Positions 1 to 8,400 of a stretch of 43,568 nucleotides of DNA are shown piece by piece. The translations under genes and the position numbers were made by a program. Position 1 is the first letter of the stretch, and each line of letters begins with the position of its first letter. The notes beneath the pieces are model-generated. The model worked only from the letters and a program-made list of their open reading frames with translations. It was not told the DNA's origin and ran no database searches. The stretch comes from Ferrovibrio sp. (GTDB lineage Bacteria > Pseudomonadota > Alphaproteobacteria > Ferrovibrionales > Ferrovibrionaceae): NCBI RefSeq assembly GCF_025869515.1, contig NZ_JAOZVR010000045.1, positions 26,294 to 69,861 on the forward strand, given 5' to 3'.

Positions 1-633
1 TCCGGCCTGTATCCGCGCCACTGGATCAGCCGCAGCATGATGACGGTGTCGCTGATCGGCATTTCACTGCCCACCTTCCTGATCGGCATCCTGCTGATCC
101 TGGTCTTCGCTGTCATGCTCGGCTGGCTGCCCAGTTTCGGCCGCGGCGACGTGGTCAAGCTCGGTGGCTGGAGTACTGGTTTCCTCACCGTCAGCGGCTG
201 GAAAGCCGTGATCCTGCCGGCCATCACGCTGGGCCTGTTTCAGATGACCCTGATCATGCGCCTGGTGCGTTCGGAGATGCTGGAAGTGCTGCGTACCGAC
301 TACATCAAATTCGCCCGCGCCCGCGGACTGAGCAATCGCGCCGTGAATTTCGGCCATGCGCTGAAGAACACCATGGTGCCGGTCATTACCATCACCGGGC
401 TGCAGCTTGGCTCGATCATCGCCTTTGCCATCATCACCGAGACGGTGTTCTCCTGGCCTGGCGTCGGCCTGCTGTTCCTGCAGTCGGTGCAAGCCGTGGA
501 TATTCCGGTGATGGCCGCCTATCTGGTGGCGATCGGCTTCCTGTTCGTGCTGATCAATCTGGCCGTCGATATCCTGTATTTCGTGGTCGATCCGCGCCTG
601 CGCAGCATGGGCGGCAAGGCAGGTGCGAAATGA
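1..633 (+). CDS. Dipeptide/oligopeptide ABC transporter permease, DppB/OppB type (5' truncated by window edge)
   Basis: Inner-membrane permease subunit of a peptide/nickel-type ABC importer (binding-protein-dependent transport family). The reading frame is open from base 1, so the true start is outside the window; the ATG at 37 is internal. Hydrophobic spans alternate with a cytoplasmic EAA-type loop (DYIKFARARGLS followed by HALKN and a conserved Pro), the site where the ATPase docks. The C-terminus carries the usual late helices ending near VVDPRLR. The stop overlaps the start of the next permease by 4 bases (ATGA), typical of translational coupling in an opp/dpp operon. The substrate-binding protein would be upstream and is not visible, so the substrate is unknown. 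Confidence 0.93.
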   Translation, partial: SGLYPRHWISRSMMTVSLIGISLPTFLIGILLILVFAVMLGWLPSFGRGDVVKLGGWSTGFLTVSGWKAVILPAITLGLFQMTLIMRLVRSEMLEVLRTDYIKFARARGLSNRAVNFGHALKNTMVPVITITGLQLGSIIAFAIITETVFSWPGVGLLFLQSVQAVDIPVMAAYLVAIGFLFVLINLAVDILYFVVDPRLRSMGGKAGAK

Positions 634-1565
634 TGCTGCCGACCGCGCGCGTCATCGAATTCTGGCGCAAGACGTCGGACAGCGACATCTACTGGAGCTT
701 TACCCGCTCCAAGCTGGTCATGCTGTCCGCCCTGATCACGCTGATCTTCTTCATCGGTGCTTTCGGCGCGCCCTGGCTGGCGCCGCATAATCCCTTCGAT
801 CTCGCCTCGCTCGAATTGTCGGATGCCTTCAAGCCGCCGGTCTGGGAAGACGGCGGCGATGCCAAATACCTGCTCGGCACCGACGACCAGGGCCGCGACC
901 TGCTGTCCACCATCATGTACGGCTCGCGCATTTCGCTGATGGTCGGCTTCCTCGCCGTGATCTTCGCCATGGGAGTCGGGATCACGCTCGGCCTGGTGGC
1001 CGGATATCTCGGTGGCGCGGTCGACAGTTTCATCATGCGCGTGGCCGACGTCCAGCTGTCCTTCCCGGCCATCCTGATCGCCCTGCTGGTCGATGGCGTG
1101 TCGCGCGGCATCCTCGGCGAGGCACGGCATTCGGATTTCGCCGAAGCCGTGCTGGTGGTTGCCATCGGCCTCAGTTACTGGGTGCAGTATGCCCGCACCG
1201 TGCGCGGTTCGGTGCTGGTCGAGAAGAGCAAGGAATATGTGCAGGCCGCCCGTGTGATCGGCCTGCCGGGCCCGCTGATCGCCATCCGCCATGTGCTGCC
1301 CAACGTGCTCGGCCCGGTGCTGGTGATCGCCACCATCAACCTGGCGCTGGCCATCATCACCGAAGCGACGCTGAGTTTCCTCGGCGTCGGCCTGCCGCCG
1401 ACCGAGCCTTCGCTCGGCACCCTCATCCGCATCGGCAACGATTTCCTGTTCTCCGGCGAATGGTGGATCACCATCTTCCCCGGTGCCGTGCTTGCCATTC
1501 TCGTGCTGGCCGTCAATCTGCTGGGAGACTGGCTGCGCGACGCGCTCAATCCGAAGCTCCGGTGA
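630..1565 (+). CDS. Dipeptide/oligopeptide ABC transporter permease, DppC/OppC type
   Basis: Second permease of the importer, 311 residues, a normal length for OppC/DppC. An N-terminal cytoplasmic segment leads to a first membrane helix at about residues 30-50. The stretch LLGTDDQGRDLLSTIMYGSRISL is the family signature found in DppC-type proteins, and an EAA loop (EYVQAARVIGLPGP, then HVLPN) lies in the C-terminal half for ATPase contact. The start ATG overlaps the stop of the first permease, and the stop overlaps the region where the first ATPase begins, so the four genes read as one tightly packed operon. Confidence 0.95.
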   Translation: MMLPTARVIEFWRKTSDSDIYWSFTRSKLVMLSALITLIFFIGAFGAPWLAPHNPFDLASLELSDAFKPPVWEDGGDAKYLLGTDDQGRDLLSTIMYGSRISLMVGFLAVIFAMGVGITLGLVAGYLGGAVDSFIMRVADVQLSFPAILIALLVDGVSRGILGEARHSDFAEAVLVVAIGLSYWVQYARTVRGSVLVEKSKEYVQAARVIGLPGPLIAIRHVLPNVLGPVLVIATINLALAIITEATLSFLGVGLPPTEPSLGTLIRIGNDFLFSGEWWITIFPGAVLAILVLAVNLLGDWLRDALNPKLR

Positions 1566-1570
1566 TTTCG

Positions 1571-2551
1571 ATGACCAGCCCGAAGCTGCTTGAAGTGAAA
1601 AACCTGCGGGTCGAATTCCCGACCCGGCGCGGCACCCTTGTCGCTGTCGACGATATCTCGCTCGACATTTCTGCCGGCGAGGTACTCGGCGTGGTCGGCG
1701 AGTCCGGTGCCGGCAAGTCGATGACCGGTACGGCGATCATCGGCCTGCTTGAACCGCCGGGCCGCATCGCGGCTGGCGAGATTCGCCTGGAAGGCCGCCG
1801 CATCGACAACCTGCCGTATCACGAGATGCGCAAGATCCGCGGCCGCCAGATCGGTGCGATCTTCCAGGACCCGCTGACCAGCCTCAACCCGCTCTACCGG
1901 GTGGGCGACCAGCTGGTGGAAACCATCCTGACCCATCTGCCGATGAGCCATGCGCAGGCGCGCGACCGCGCCGTGAAGCTGCTGGAGGATGTCGGCATCC
2001 CCTCGGCAGCCGAGCGCATCAATGCCTATCCGCACCAGTTCTCCGGCGGCATGCGCCAGCGCGTGGTGATTGCACTGGCGCTGGCTGCCGAACCCAAGCT
2101 GATCATCGCCGACGAGCCGACCACCGCGCTCGATGTCTCGATCCAGGCGCAGATCATCCAGCTGCTGAAGCGGCTGTGCCGCGAGAACGGCACCGCGGTG
2201 ATGCTGGTGACCCATGATATGGGCGTGATCGCTGAAACCGCCGACCGCGTCGCCGTCATGTATGCCGGCCGTATCGCCGAGATCGGCCCGGTGCAGGACG
2301 TGATCAAGCGGCCGCATCATCCCTATACCGTCGGCCTGATGGGCGCCATTCCGGCCATGGGCCACAAGACCGAGCGGCTGACCCAGATCGACGGCTCGAT
2401 GCCGCGCCTCAATGCCATTCCGAAAGGCTGTGCCTTCAACCCGCGCTGCCCGAAAGTCTTCGACCGCTGCCGCGTCGAACGGCCAGATCCGATGCCGGCC
2501 GGCCGGAGCCAGGCTGCCTGCTGGCTGGTGAAGGAGCCGGCGCATGTCTAA
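1571..2551 (+). CDS. Peptide ABC transporter ATP-binding protein, OppD/DppD type
   Basis: First ATPase of the importer, about 326 residues. Walker A is GESGAGKS, the ABC signature is SGGMRQRV, and Walker B is [12 protein letters not shown], followed by the H-loop VTHDMG. The C-terminal oligopeptide-transporter extension has the Cys-containing run GCAFNPRCP, which in this family can hold an iron-sulfur cluster or structural cysteines. I chose the ATG at 1571; a GTG at 1562 in the same frame overlaps the upstream stop and is an alternative. The stop overlaps the next ATPase start. Confidence 0.95.
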   Translation: MTSPKLLEVKNLRVEFPTRRGTLVAVDDISLDISAGEVLGVVGESGAGKSMTGTAIIGLLEPPGRIAAGEIRLEGRRIDNLPYHEMRKIRGRQIGAIFQDPLTSLNPLYRVGDQLVETILTHLPMSHAQARDRAVKLLEDVGIPSAAERINAYPHQFSGGMRQRVVIALALAAEPKLIIADEPTTALDVSIQAQIIQLLKRLCRENGTAVMLVTHDMGVIAETADRVAVMYAGRIAEIGPVQDVIKRPHHPYTVGLMGAIPAMGHKTERLTQIDGSMPRLNAIPKGCAFNPRCPKVFDRCRVERPDPMPAGRSQAACWLVKEPAHV

Positions 2552-3590
2552 GCCCGCCGAGACCAAAGTGACCGTCCCCATGCTCACCGTCACCGACCTG
2601 AAGCGCGTTTTCGATGTCTCGGCGCCCTGGCTCAACCGCCTGCTGGAAGGCAAGGGCCGCAGCATCGTGCGCGCTGTCGATGGCGTGAATTTCTCGATCA
2701 ACCAGGGGGAGACCTTCAGCCTGGTGGGCGAGTCCGGCTGCGGCAAGTCCACTGTCGCCCGCCTGATCGTCGGCCTCTATGAGCCGAGCGACGGCTCGAT
2801 CAATTTCGAGGGCGTGGAAATCGGTTCGTCGGTCGAGCGTGCGAAGCACCCGGATATCCAGGGCCGCATGCAGATGATCTTCCAGGATCCGTATGCCTCG
2901 CTCAATCCGCGCTGGCGCGTCGGCGATATCGTCGCCGAGCCGCTGCGCTTCCGCAAACTGCTCCCCGACAACGCCGCGGTCGACAAGCGCGTCGGCGAAC
3001 TGCTCAGCCAGGTCGGCCTGTCTCCGCTGGATGCGCGCAAATTCCCGCATGAATTCTCCGGCGGCCAGCGCCAGCGTATCTCGATCGCCCGCGCGCTCGC
3101 CGGCGAGCCGGAATTCCTGGTCTGCGACGAACCGACCTCGGCGCTCGACGTGTCGGTGCAGGCGCAGATTCTCAACCTGATGAAGGACCTGCAGCGCAAG
3201 CTCGGCCTGACCTATCTGTTCATCAGCCACAACCTCGCGGTCGTGTATCACGTCTCCGACAAGGTCGGCGTGATGTATCTCGGCCGCCTGGTGGAATGGG
3301 CCGATACGCAGACGCTGTTCGACCGGCCGCTGCATCCTTACACGCGCATGCTGCTGGATGCGATTCCCGACCTCGACATGACCGGCCGGTCGCGCACGCC
3401 GGTGGCCGGCGAGGTGCCCAGCCCGCTCAACCCGCCACCGGGCTGCAGCTTCCACCCGCGCTGCCCGCTCGCCAACGAGCGCTGCAGGCGCGACGTGCCC
3501 AAGGCGATTGCCGTCGAGGGCGGCGCCGTGGCCTGCCATGCGGTCGAGGAAAACCGCCTGCCGCCGTGGAAGGCCCAGGCTGCCGCTTAA
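2544..3590 (+). CDS. Peptide ABC transporter ATP-binding protein, OppF/DppF type
   Basis: Second ATPase, 348 residues, forming the nucleotide-binding heterodimer with the OppD-type partner. Walker A is GESGCGKS, the signature is SGGQRQRI, Walker B is LVCDEPTSALD, and the switch is ISHNLAVV. The C-terminal oligopeptide extension has GCSFHPRCP with further cysteines. It overlaps the preceding gene by 8 bases. It is the last gene of the operon: a hairpin follows and the next gene is a stress protein with its own good ribosome site. Confidence 0.95.
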   Translation: MSKPAETKVTVPMLTVTDLKRVFDVSAPWLNRLLEGKGRSIVRAVDGVNFSINQGETFSLVGESGCGKSTVARLIVGLYEPSDGSINFEGVEIGSSVERAKHPDIQGRMQMIFQDPYASLNPRWRVGDIVAEPLRFRKLLPDNAAVDKRVGELLSQVGLSPLDARKFPHEFSGGQRQRISIARALAGEPEFLVCDEPTSALDVSVQAQILNLMKDLQRKLGLTYLFISHNLAVVYHVSDKVGVMYLGRLVEWADTQTLFDRPLHPYTRMLLDAIPDLDMTGRSRTPVAGEVPSPLNPPPGCSFHPRCPLANERCRRDVPKAIAVEGGAVACHAVEENRLPPWKAQAAA

Positions 3591-3631
3591 GGCCGCCGCC
3601 TGAGCCACTGCGTCATCCAGTCGCAAACTCA

Positions 3632-3654
3632 CGCGCCGACCTTGCCTCGGCGCG
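3632..3654 (+). terminator. Hairpin after the peptide transporter operon
   Basis: CGCGCCGA at 3632-3639 pairs perfectly with TCGGCGCG at 3647-3654 across a 7-base loop. There is no clear U-run after it, so it may be a transcript-stabilising or Rho-assisted end rather than a classic intrinsic terminator. Confidence 0.35.
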
Positions 3655-3759
3655 CGCACCTGCCTACAGTTGTCCCAGTAAATCATCTGCACTTCCGAAA
3701 ACAACGGTCGATGCCGCCGGGGGAACAAGCGGCACGGCCATAACGAAGGAGGCCGGGCG

Positions 3760-4596
3760 ATGAGTTACCGCGATATCACGGTTCACCTGACGCTGGACCC
3801 GCGCAATGCTGCGCGCACCCAGATCGGCATCGCCATGGCACGGCGCTTCGGTGCCCGCATCAGCGGGCTGTACACCGTGCCGCCGCCGAACGTGCCCTAT
3901 TACATGGGCGAGTATATCCCCACCGAACTGATCCAGAAGCAGATGGACGAGGCGCAGAAGGCCTCGGTCGGCGCCAAGGAGGAATTTCTCTCCACCTGCA
4001 GCAGTGCCGGCATCGAGCATCGCTGGCTCAGCAGCGACCTGGCGCCGGTGGAGGCACTGCGCCTGGCGGCGCGCTGCAGCGATATCGCCATTGTCGGCCA
4101 GCCCGATCCCAATCCGAGCGATCCGGCGGCGATTCCATATGGCACTGACGTTCTGCCGCATGAACTGGCGCTGCAGGCCGGCCGGCCGATCCTGGCCGTG
4201 CCCTACGCCGGCAGCACGGCCGAGCTTGGTCGCCGCATCCTGGTGGCCTGGAACGGCAAGCGCGAGGCGGCACGCGCGCTGCACGATGCGATGCCGCTGC
4301 TGCGCGGCGCCGAAATCGTGCACCTGGTGACTATCGGGCCCGAGCGCAAGGGCCGCACGGCGCTGGCCGAAATTTCCGATCACATGCAGCGTCACGGGTT
4401 GCGGCTGGAAAGCGCGGTCATCCCTCCCAATGGCAGCAAGGTGGGGCAGGCCCTGCTGGGCGAGGCGAAGGCGCGCAGCTGCGACATGATGGTGATGGGC
4501 GCCTTCGGCCATTCGCGGCTGCGCGAAATGGTGTTCGGCGGCGTGACCGAGACCGTTTTGGGCAATATGTCGCTGCCGGTTTTGCTGAGCAATTGA
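3760..4596 (+). CDS. Universal stress protein, tandem UspA-type domains
   Basis: Cytoplasmic protein of 278 residues, about twice a single Usp domain. The first half begins YRDITVHLTLDPR and the second begins near GRRILVAWNGKREAARAL, both matching the first strand and helix of a Usp fold. The C-terminal half keeps the nucleotide-binding pattern Gly-x2-Gly-x9-Gly-(Val)-Thr in GAFGHSRLREMVFGGVT, so ATP binding is likely there; the first half lacks an obvious copy. A strong ribosome site (GAAGGAGG) precedes the ATG. It stands alone between the transporter operon and a convergent IclR regulator. The role in stress tolerance is inferred from the family; the trigger is unknown. Confidence 0.9.
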   Translation: MSYRDITVHLTLDPRNAARTQIGIAMARRFGARISGLYTVPPPNVPYYMGEYIPTELIQKQMDEAQKASVGAKEEFLSTCSSAGIEHRWLSSDLAPVEALRLAARCSDIAIVGQPDPNPSDPAAIPYGTDVLPHELALQAGRPILAVPYAGSTAELGRRILVAWNGKREAARALHDAMPLLRGAEIVHLVTIGPERKGRTALAEISDHMQRHGLRLESAVIPPNGSKVGQALLGEAKARSCDMMVMGAFGHSRLREMVFGGVTETVLGNMSLPVLLSN

Positions 4597-4610
4597 CGGT
4601 GCGGCGTCGG

Positions 4611-5462
4611 CTATGCCCCGATGCCGCTCATCAGGCGTGAGCGGTTCGCCGCCCTGAAAAAGGCGGCATTGGTCTCCCGCAATGTCTCGATTTCCGCCTG
4701 GATCGCCTGGGCGATCTCCAGCCGGCGTTCCGCGCTCATGCGATCCGCAATCGCCGAGACGCTGATTGCCGCGACCGGGCTGCCGTCATCAAGCGTGATC
4801 GCCACACCGATGGTGCAGATGCCGGGCACGATGGCGCCGTCAATGCAGGCATAGCCCTTGGCGTCGGCCTCCCCGAGAATGGCGGCCAGGCCGGCATCCG
4901 ACAGCGGGAAGGCGCGGCGTGCCGCAGCGTCTTGGGCGATGATTGCCGTCCGCTCGGGCTTCGACAGCGCGGCCAGGATGGCGGCGCTGCCCGCACCGAT
5001 GCCCAATGGTCGCCGGTCGCCCACTTTCAGGGTCAGGCTCTTGATCGGATAGCTGCCCTCCAGCCGCTCGACACAGACCGCCGCGTCGCCATTGCGCACG
5101 ACCAGATAGACCGTGTCGCCAAACTGCGTGACCAGACGGGCCATGGCGGGATGCAGAAGCTCGACCAGGCCGTTGCGGTTGGACACGCCGCTGGCCCAGG
5201 AAAAGATCTTGTAGCCAACGAAATAGCGGCCGCTTTCCGCGTCGTGATCCACCAGTCGGTATTGCACCAGCCCGGACAGCAGCCGATGCGCGGTCGCCTT
5301 GCCGAGCCCTGTCGCGGCGCAGACCTCCACCAGGCGCAGGCCTTTTTCCGGCGCCTGACTCAGCGCTGAAATCAGCAGATCAATCCGGGCGATGCTTTGA
5401 TGCATGCCGCCATCGACGGCCGAGGCTGGGGCTGCGGGAGTTTTCGCGGAAATGCGGGGCAC
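4611..5462 (-). CDS. IclR-family transcriptional regulator
   Basis: Regulator of 283 residues with an N-terminal winged helix-turn-helix (about 25-85; GLRLVEVCAATGLGKATAHRLLSGL) and a C-terminal effector-binding IclR domain (about 100-270), including the pattern GIGAGSAAILAAL typical of the family. The start is taken as GTG at 5462, preceded by GAGG at a suitable distance; an ATG at 5405 would still keep the helix-turn-helix. It is divergent from the Bug protein and ThDP enzyme, so it most likely controls that pair and itself. Two operator-like inverted repeats lie in the shared promoter region. The ligand is unknown, probably the carboxylate handled by the neighbouring genes. Confidence 0.93.
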   Translation of the reverse strand: MPRISAKTPAAPASAVDGGMHQSIARIDLLISALSQAPEKGLRLVEVCAATGLGKATAHRLLSGLVQYRLVDHDAESGRYFVGYKIFSWASGVSNRNGLVELLHPAMARLVTQFGDTVYLVVRNGDAAVCVERLEGSYPIKSLTLKVGDRRPLGIGAGSAAILAALSKPERTAIIAQDAAARRAFPLSDAGLAAILGEADAKGYACIDGAIVPGICTIGVAITLDDGSPVAAISVSAIADRMSAERRLEIAQAIQAEIETLRETNAAFFRAANRSRLMSGIGA

Positions 5463-5485
5463 GGCGTGGCCTCAAAACTGACGGC

Positions 5486-5524
5486 TTGACAAAGGCCAGA
5501 TGAATCTGTCTCAATAATAGATAC
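5486..5524 (+). promoter_or_regulatory. Candidate promoter for the Bug/ThDP operon
   Basis: A perfect TTGACA -35 element lies at 5486-5491, with AT-rich candidates for a -10 (for example AATAAT around 5513-5518) inside the first operator copy. Spacing to the best -10 is longer than ideal, which would suit activator or repressor control. On the opposite strand TTGTCT (5546-5541) and TATCTA (5523-5518) are 17 bases apart and could drive the regulator gene. Confidence 0.45.
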
Positions 5525-5544
5525 ATAGTCTCATTAAACGAGAC
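5508..5544. promoter_or_regulatory. Paired operator for the IclR-type regulator
   Basis: Two related 17-base elements: GTCTCAATAATAGATAC at 5508-5524 and GTCTCATTAAACGAGAC at 5528-5544. The second is a strong inverted repeat (GTCTC-N7-GAGAC); the first keeps the left arm and a degenerate right arm. Their centres are 20 bases apart, close to two helical turns, fitting cooperative binding of a dimer or tetramer. They cover candidate promoters in both directions. IclR-family operators of the GTTTC-like AT-centred palindrome type are well known; assignment to this regulator is inferred from position. Confidence 0.6.
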
Positions 5545-5597
5545 AAGTGTTTTTTTGTGCCGGTCATCCGATATCGGCACGGCAAGGGGAAGAAACG

Positions 5598-6590
5598 ATG
5601 AAATCCTGGATCAAAGCGCTTTGGCTCGCGGCTTGTGCGGCCGCTTTTCTCGCAATTGTCGTCCCGACCAGGCCGGTCAGGGCGCAGACATGGCCCGTGC
5701 GCCCCGTCACCGTCGTGGTGCCTTTCGCGGCGGGCGGCACGACGGATGCCCTCGCTCGTCTGGTGGGGCAGCAGCTCTCCACCCGGCTCGGCCAACCGGT
5801 CGTCGTCGAGAACCGCGCCGGTGCCGGCGGCGCCGTGGGTGCCAGTGTCGTGGCCAAGGCCGCGCCGGATGGCTACACGCTGCTGATGGGGGCGGTGAGC
5901 ACCCATGCGATCAATCCCTCACTCTACAAGACGCTCACTTATGATCCGGTGAAGGATTTCGCGCCCATCGCCTATATCGCCGGCGTGCCCAATCTGCTGG
6001 TCGTCAGCCCCAAGCGGGTCCAGGCCAAGACCGTCAGCGAGCTGCTGAAGGAGATCAAGGCGCAGCCTGACGGCGTCAGCTTCGCATCGGCCGGCAACGG
6101 CACCTCGATCCATCTCTCGGGCGAGATGTTCAAGGTCGCCTCCGGACTGAAGCTGACCCATGTGCCTTATCGCGGTTCGGGTCCGGCCGTGGCCGATCTG
6201 GTCGGTGGCAATGTCGACCTGATGTTCGACAATCTGCCTTCCGCCCTGCAGCTGGTGAAGAGCGGCGGCCTGCGGGCGCTGGCGATCACCGCGGCGCAAC
6301 GCTCGCCAGTGCTGCCTGATGTGCCCACCATGGTGGAATCGGGGTTCCCGAACTTCGTGGCGGAAAGCTGGTTCGTGCTGTTTGCGCCGACCGGCACCCC
6401 GGTGGCAATCACCGAACGGCTGGCCCGCGAGGTGACAGCCATTCACGAGGTGCCGGAATTCCGCGAGCGGCTTGCCGGCCTCGGCGCCAATCCGCGCTCC
6501 CTGACTGGTGCGGCTCTCACGGCCTTCATCGCAGAGGAAGCCCGCAACTGGGGCGAGGTCGTGCGCAAGTCCGGCGCCCAGGCGGAATGA
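5598..6590 (+). CDS. Tripartite tricarboxylate transporter substrate-binding protein (Bug/TctC family)
   Basis: Periplasmic solute receptor of 330 residues. An N-terminal signal peptide (positively charged MKSWIK, then a hydrophobic run, cleavage near VRAQ) precedes the Bug core, with the diagnostic WPVRPVTVVVPFAAGG loop, NRAGAGGAVGA and APDGYTLLMG. The ATG at 5598 is chosen because AAGGGGAAG precedes it and the signal peptide starts there. Bug proteins bind carboxylates such as citrate, aromatic acids or amino-acid-like acids; the membrane partners TctA/TctB are absent here, so it must use a transporter encoded elsewhere or act as a sensor. It is the first gene of the IclR-controlled pair. 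Confidence 0.93.
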   Translation: MKSWIKALWLAACAAAFLAIVVPTRPVRAQTWPVRPVTVVVPFAAGGTTDALARLVGQQLSTRLGQPVVVENRAGAGGAVGASVVAKAAPDGYTLLMGAVSTHAINPSLYKTLTYDPVKDFAPIAYIAGVPNLLVVSPKRVQAKTVSELLKEIKAQPDGVSFASAGNGTSIHLSGEMFKVASGLKLTHVPYRGSGPAVADLVGGNVDLMFDNLPSALQLVKSGGLRALAITAAQRSPVLPDVPTMVESGFPNFVAESWFVLFAPTGTPVAITERLAREVTAIHEVPEFRERLAGLGANPRSLTGAALTAFIAEEARNWGEVVRKSGAQAE

Positions 6591-6630
6591 TCAGACCCCA
6601 AAGCACCAAACACACAGCAAAGCAGAGATC

Positions 6631-8385
6631 ATGACAGCTTCCCCCCAGTTCACGAATGCGACCCGCACCATGCAAGGCGGACGCGCCCTCGGCGAAATGC
6701 TCAAGTTGAGCGATGCAGGCCTTCTTTTCGGAATGGGCGGTTTCCAGTTGCTGCCCTTCTATGAGGCCTGCCGCGCCCTGGGGCTGAAGCATGCCCTGAT
6801 CAACGATGAACGCTGCGGTGCTTTTGCGGCCGATGCTTACGCCCGTGTCACCAACCGCCCTGGTGTGGTGGATGCGACGCAGGGGCCGGGGGCCACGAAT
6901 ATCGTTACCGGCCTGGCGGAATCTTACAATGCCGGCATTCCGATCATCGCGATCACCGGCAACACCAATCGCGAACATTCCTTCAAGAATATGACGCAGG
7001 AGGCACGGCAGATCGATATCCTGCGTCCGGTGGTGAAGGAGGTGATCCGCATCGACATGGTCCAGCGCATCCCCGAAGCGGTGCGCCGTGCTTATGCGGT
7101 CGCCACTTCCGGTCGGCCGGGCCCGGTCCTGATCGACATTCCGGAAGACATTGCCCATGCGGAACATGATTTCTCCGCTGCCGATTTCTGGATCGACGCC
7201 GGTACGCTGAAGGCGCAGGCGCGGCGTTCGTTGCCCGATCCGGCCGAACTCAGCCGGGCAGTGCAGATGATGGCGAAGGCGAAGCGGCCGCTGCTTCTGG
7301 TCGGCGGCGGCATCCATGTCTCCGAGGCCTATGATGCGCTGATCGCCCTGGCGGAGCAGGAAGGCATCCCGGTCGCCCATACCATGTCAGGCAAAGGTGC
7401 GATCGGCTGCAACCATCCACTTTCCGCAGGCGTGTTCGGCCGCTATTCCCGTATTGCCAACGAGCTGGTCGAAGCCTCCGATTGCCTGATCGTCGTCGGC
7501 TGCAAACTGGGCGAGATCGCCACCCGCCGTTTCTCGCTGATCGGTGCCGGTAAGCCGGTCATCCATGTCGAGATCTGGCCAGAGGAAATCGGCCGCACCA
7601 CGCGCACCGATGTAGCGCTGGTGGGCGATGCCAGGTTGACGCTGGAAGCCATGGCCGCGGCGCTGGGGGATGGCCACAAGCGGGTCGCGGCGAGGGCGGA
7701 CTATTGCGCTGAAGTACCGGTACGGATGACCGAATGGCGCAAGGGCGCGGCCGACCGGCTCGAATCCTCCGAGACGCCGATCAATATCGGGCGCATCATG
7801 GGGGAGCTGAACAAGCGGATGCCGGCTGACGCCGTGTTAGTTGCCGATGGCGGCTTTGCCGCGCATTGGGGTGGCCTGTTGTTCGAGACCAAGGCGGCCG
7901 GACGTCATTTCGTTGCCGACCGCGGCTTTGCCTCGATCGGCTATGGCGTGCCGGGTGGGTTGGGGGCCCAGATCGGCGTCGGTTCGAAGCGCCGTGTCGT
8001 GGCGCTGACCGGCGATGGCGGGTTCAACATGTCGCTGGGCGATCTTGAAACGGCGCGGCGGCTGGGAGCGAATTTCATTACCATCGTCTTCAACAATGCC
8101 GCCTCCGGCTATGTGAAAGCGCTGCAGCATGCTGTCTACGGAGCGGGGAACTATCAGTCCTCCGACCTGATCGAGATGGACTATGCGAATATTGCAAAGG
8201 CGATGGGTTGCCATGGCATTCGTGTCGTCGATCCGGAAAAGCTGGGCCCGGCCATCACCGAGGCGCTGGCAAAGACGGATAGCCCGACGGTCATCGACGT
8301 GGTTGTCACCCGCGATCCGGGGCGGATGCTGCCCGGCGTGGATAACCGCACGCTGAAAGTGCAGAAGGGTGACCGGCCGGTCTGA
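6631..8385 (+). CDS. Thiamine-diphosphate-dependent enzyme, acetolactate-synthase-like
   Basis: Cytoplasmic ThDP enzyme of 584 residues with the standard three domains: N-terminal pyrimidine-binding (about 10-180), central (about 200-330) and C-terminal diphosphate-binding (about 380-555). The catalytic glutamate sits in INDERCGAFAADAYAR; the diphosphate/Mg motif is GDGGFNMSLGDLETAR, ending in FNN. QGPGATNIVTGLAESY is typical of acetohydroxyacid synthases, glyoxylate carboligase and related decarboxylases. No ilvN-like small subunit is adjacent, and the partners are a carboxylate receptor and an IclR regulator, so a catabolic decarboxylase or carboligase is more likely than branched-chain amino-acid synthesis. 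The exact substrate cannot be read from sequence. Confidence 0.88.
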   Translation: MTASPQFTNATRTMQGGRALGEMLKLSDAGLLFGMGGFQLLPFYEACRALGLKHALINDERCGAFAADAYARVTNRPGVVDATQGPGATNIVTGLAESYNAGIPIIAITGNTNREHSFKNMTQEARQIDILRPVVKEVIRIDMVQRIPEAVRRAYAVATSGRPGPVLIDIPEDIAHAEHDFSAADFWIDAGTLKAQARRSLPDPAELSRAVQMMAKAKRPLLLVGGGIHVSEAYDALIALAEQEGIPVAHTMSGKGAIGCNHPLSAGVFGRYSRIANELVEASDCLIVVGCKLGEIATRRFSLIGAGKPVIHVEIWPEEIGRTTRTDVALVGDARLTLEAMAAALGDGHKRVAARADYCAEVPVRMTEWRKGAADRLESSETPINIGRIMGELNKRMPADAVLVADGGFAAHWGGLLFETKAAGRHFVADRGFASIGYGVPGGLGAQIGVGSKRRVVALTGDGGFNMSLGDLETARRLGANFITIVFNNAASGYVKALQHAVYGAGNYQSSDLIEMDYANIAKAMGCHGIRVVDPEKLGPAITEALAKTDSPTVIDVVVTRDPGRMLPGVDNRTLKVQKGDRPV

Positions 8386-8400
8386 GGTCGATCAGCAAGG

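Noticed and set aside
1175..2752. Long minus-strand open frame across the ABC transporter genes.
   Set aside because: Shadow of the OppC/OppD genes, which have full family motifs on the plus strand.
6631..8385. Considered as biosynthetic ilvB.
   Set aside because: No small subunit gene or attenuator; the regulator and Bug receptor indicate catabolism instead.
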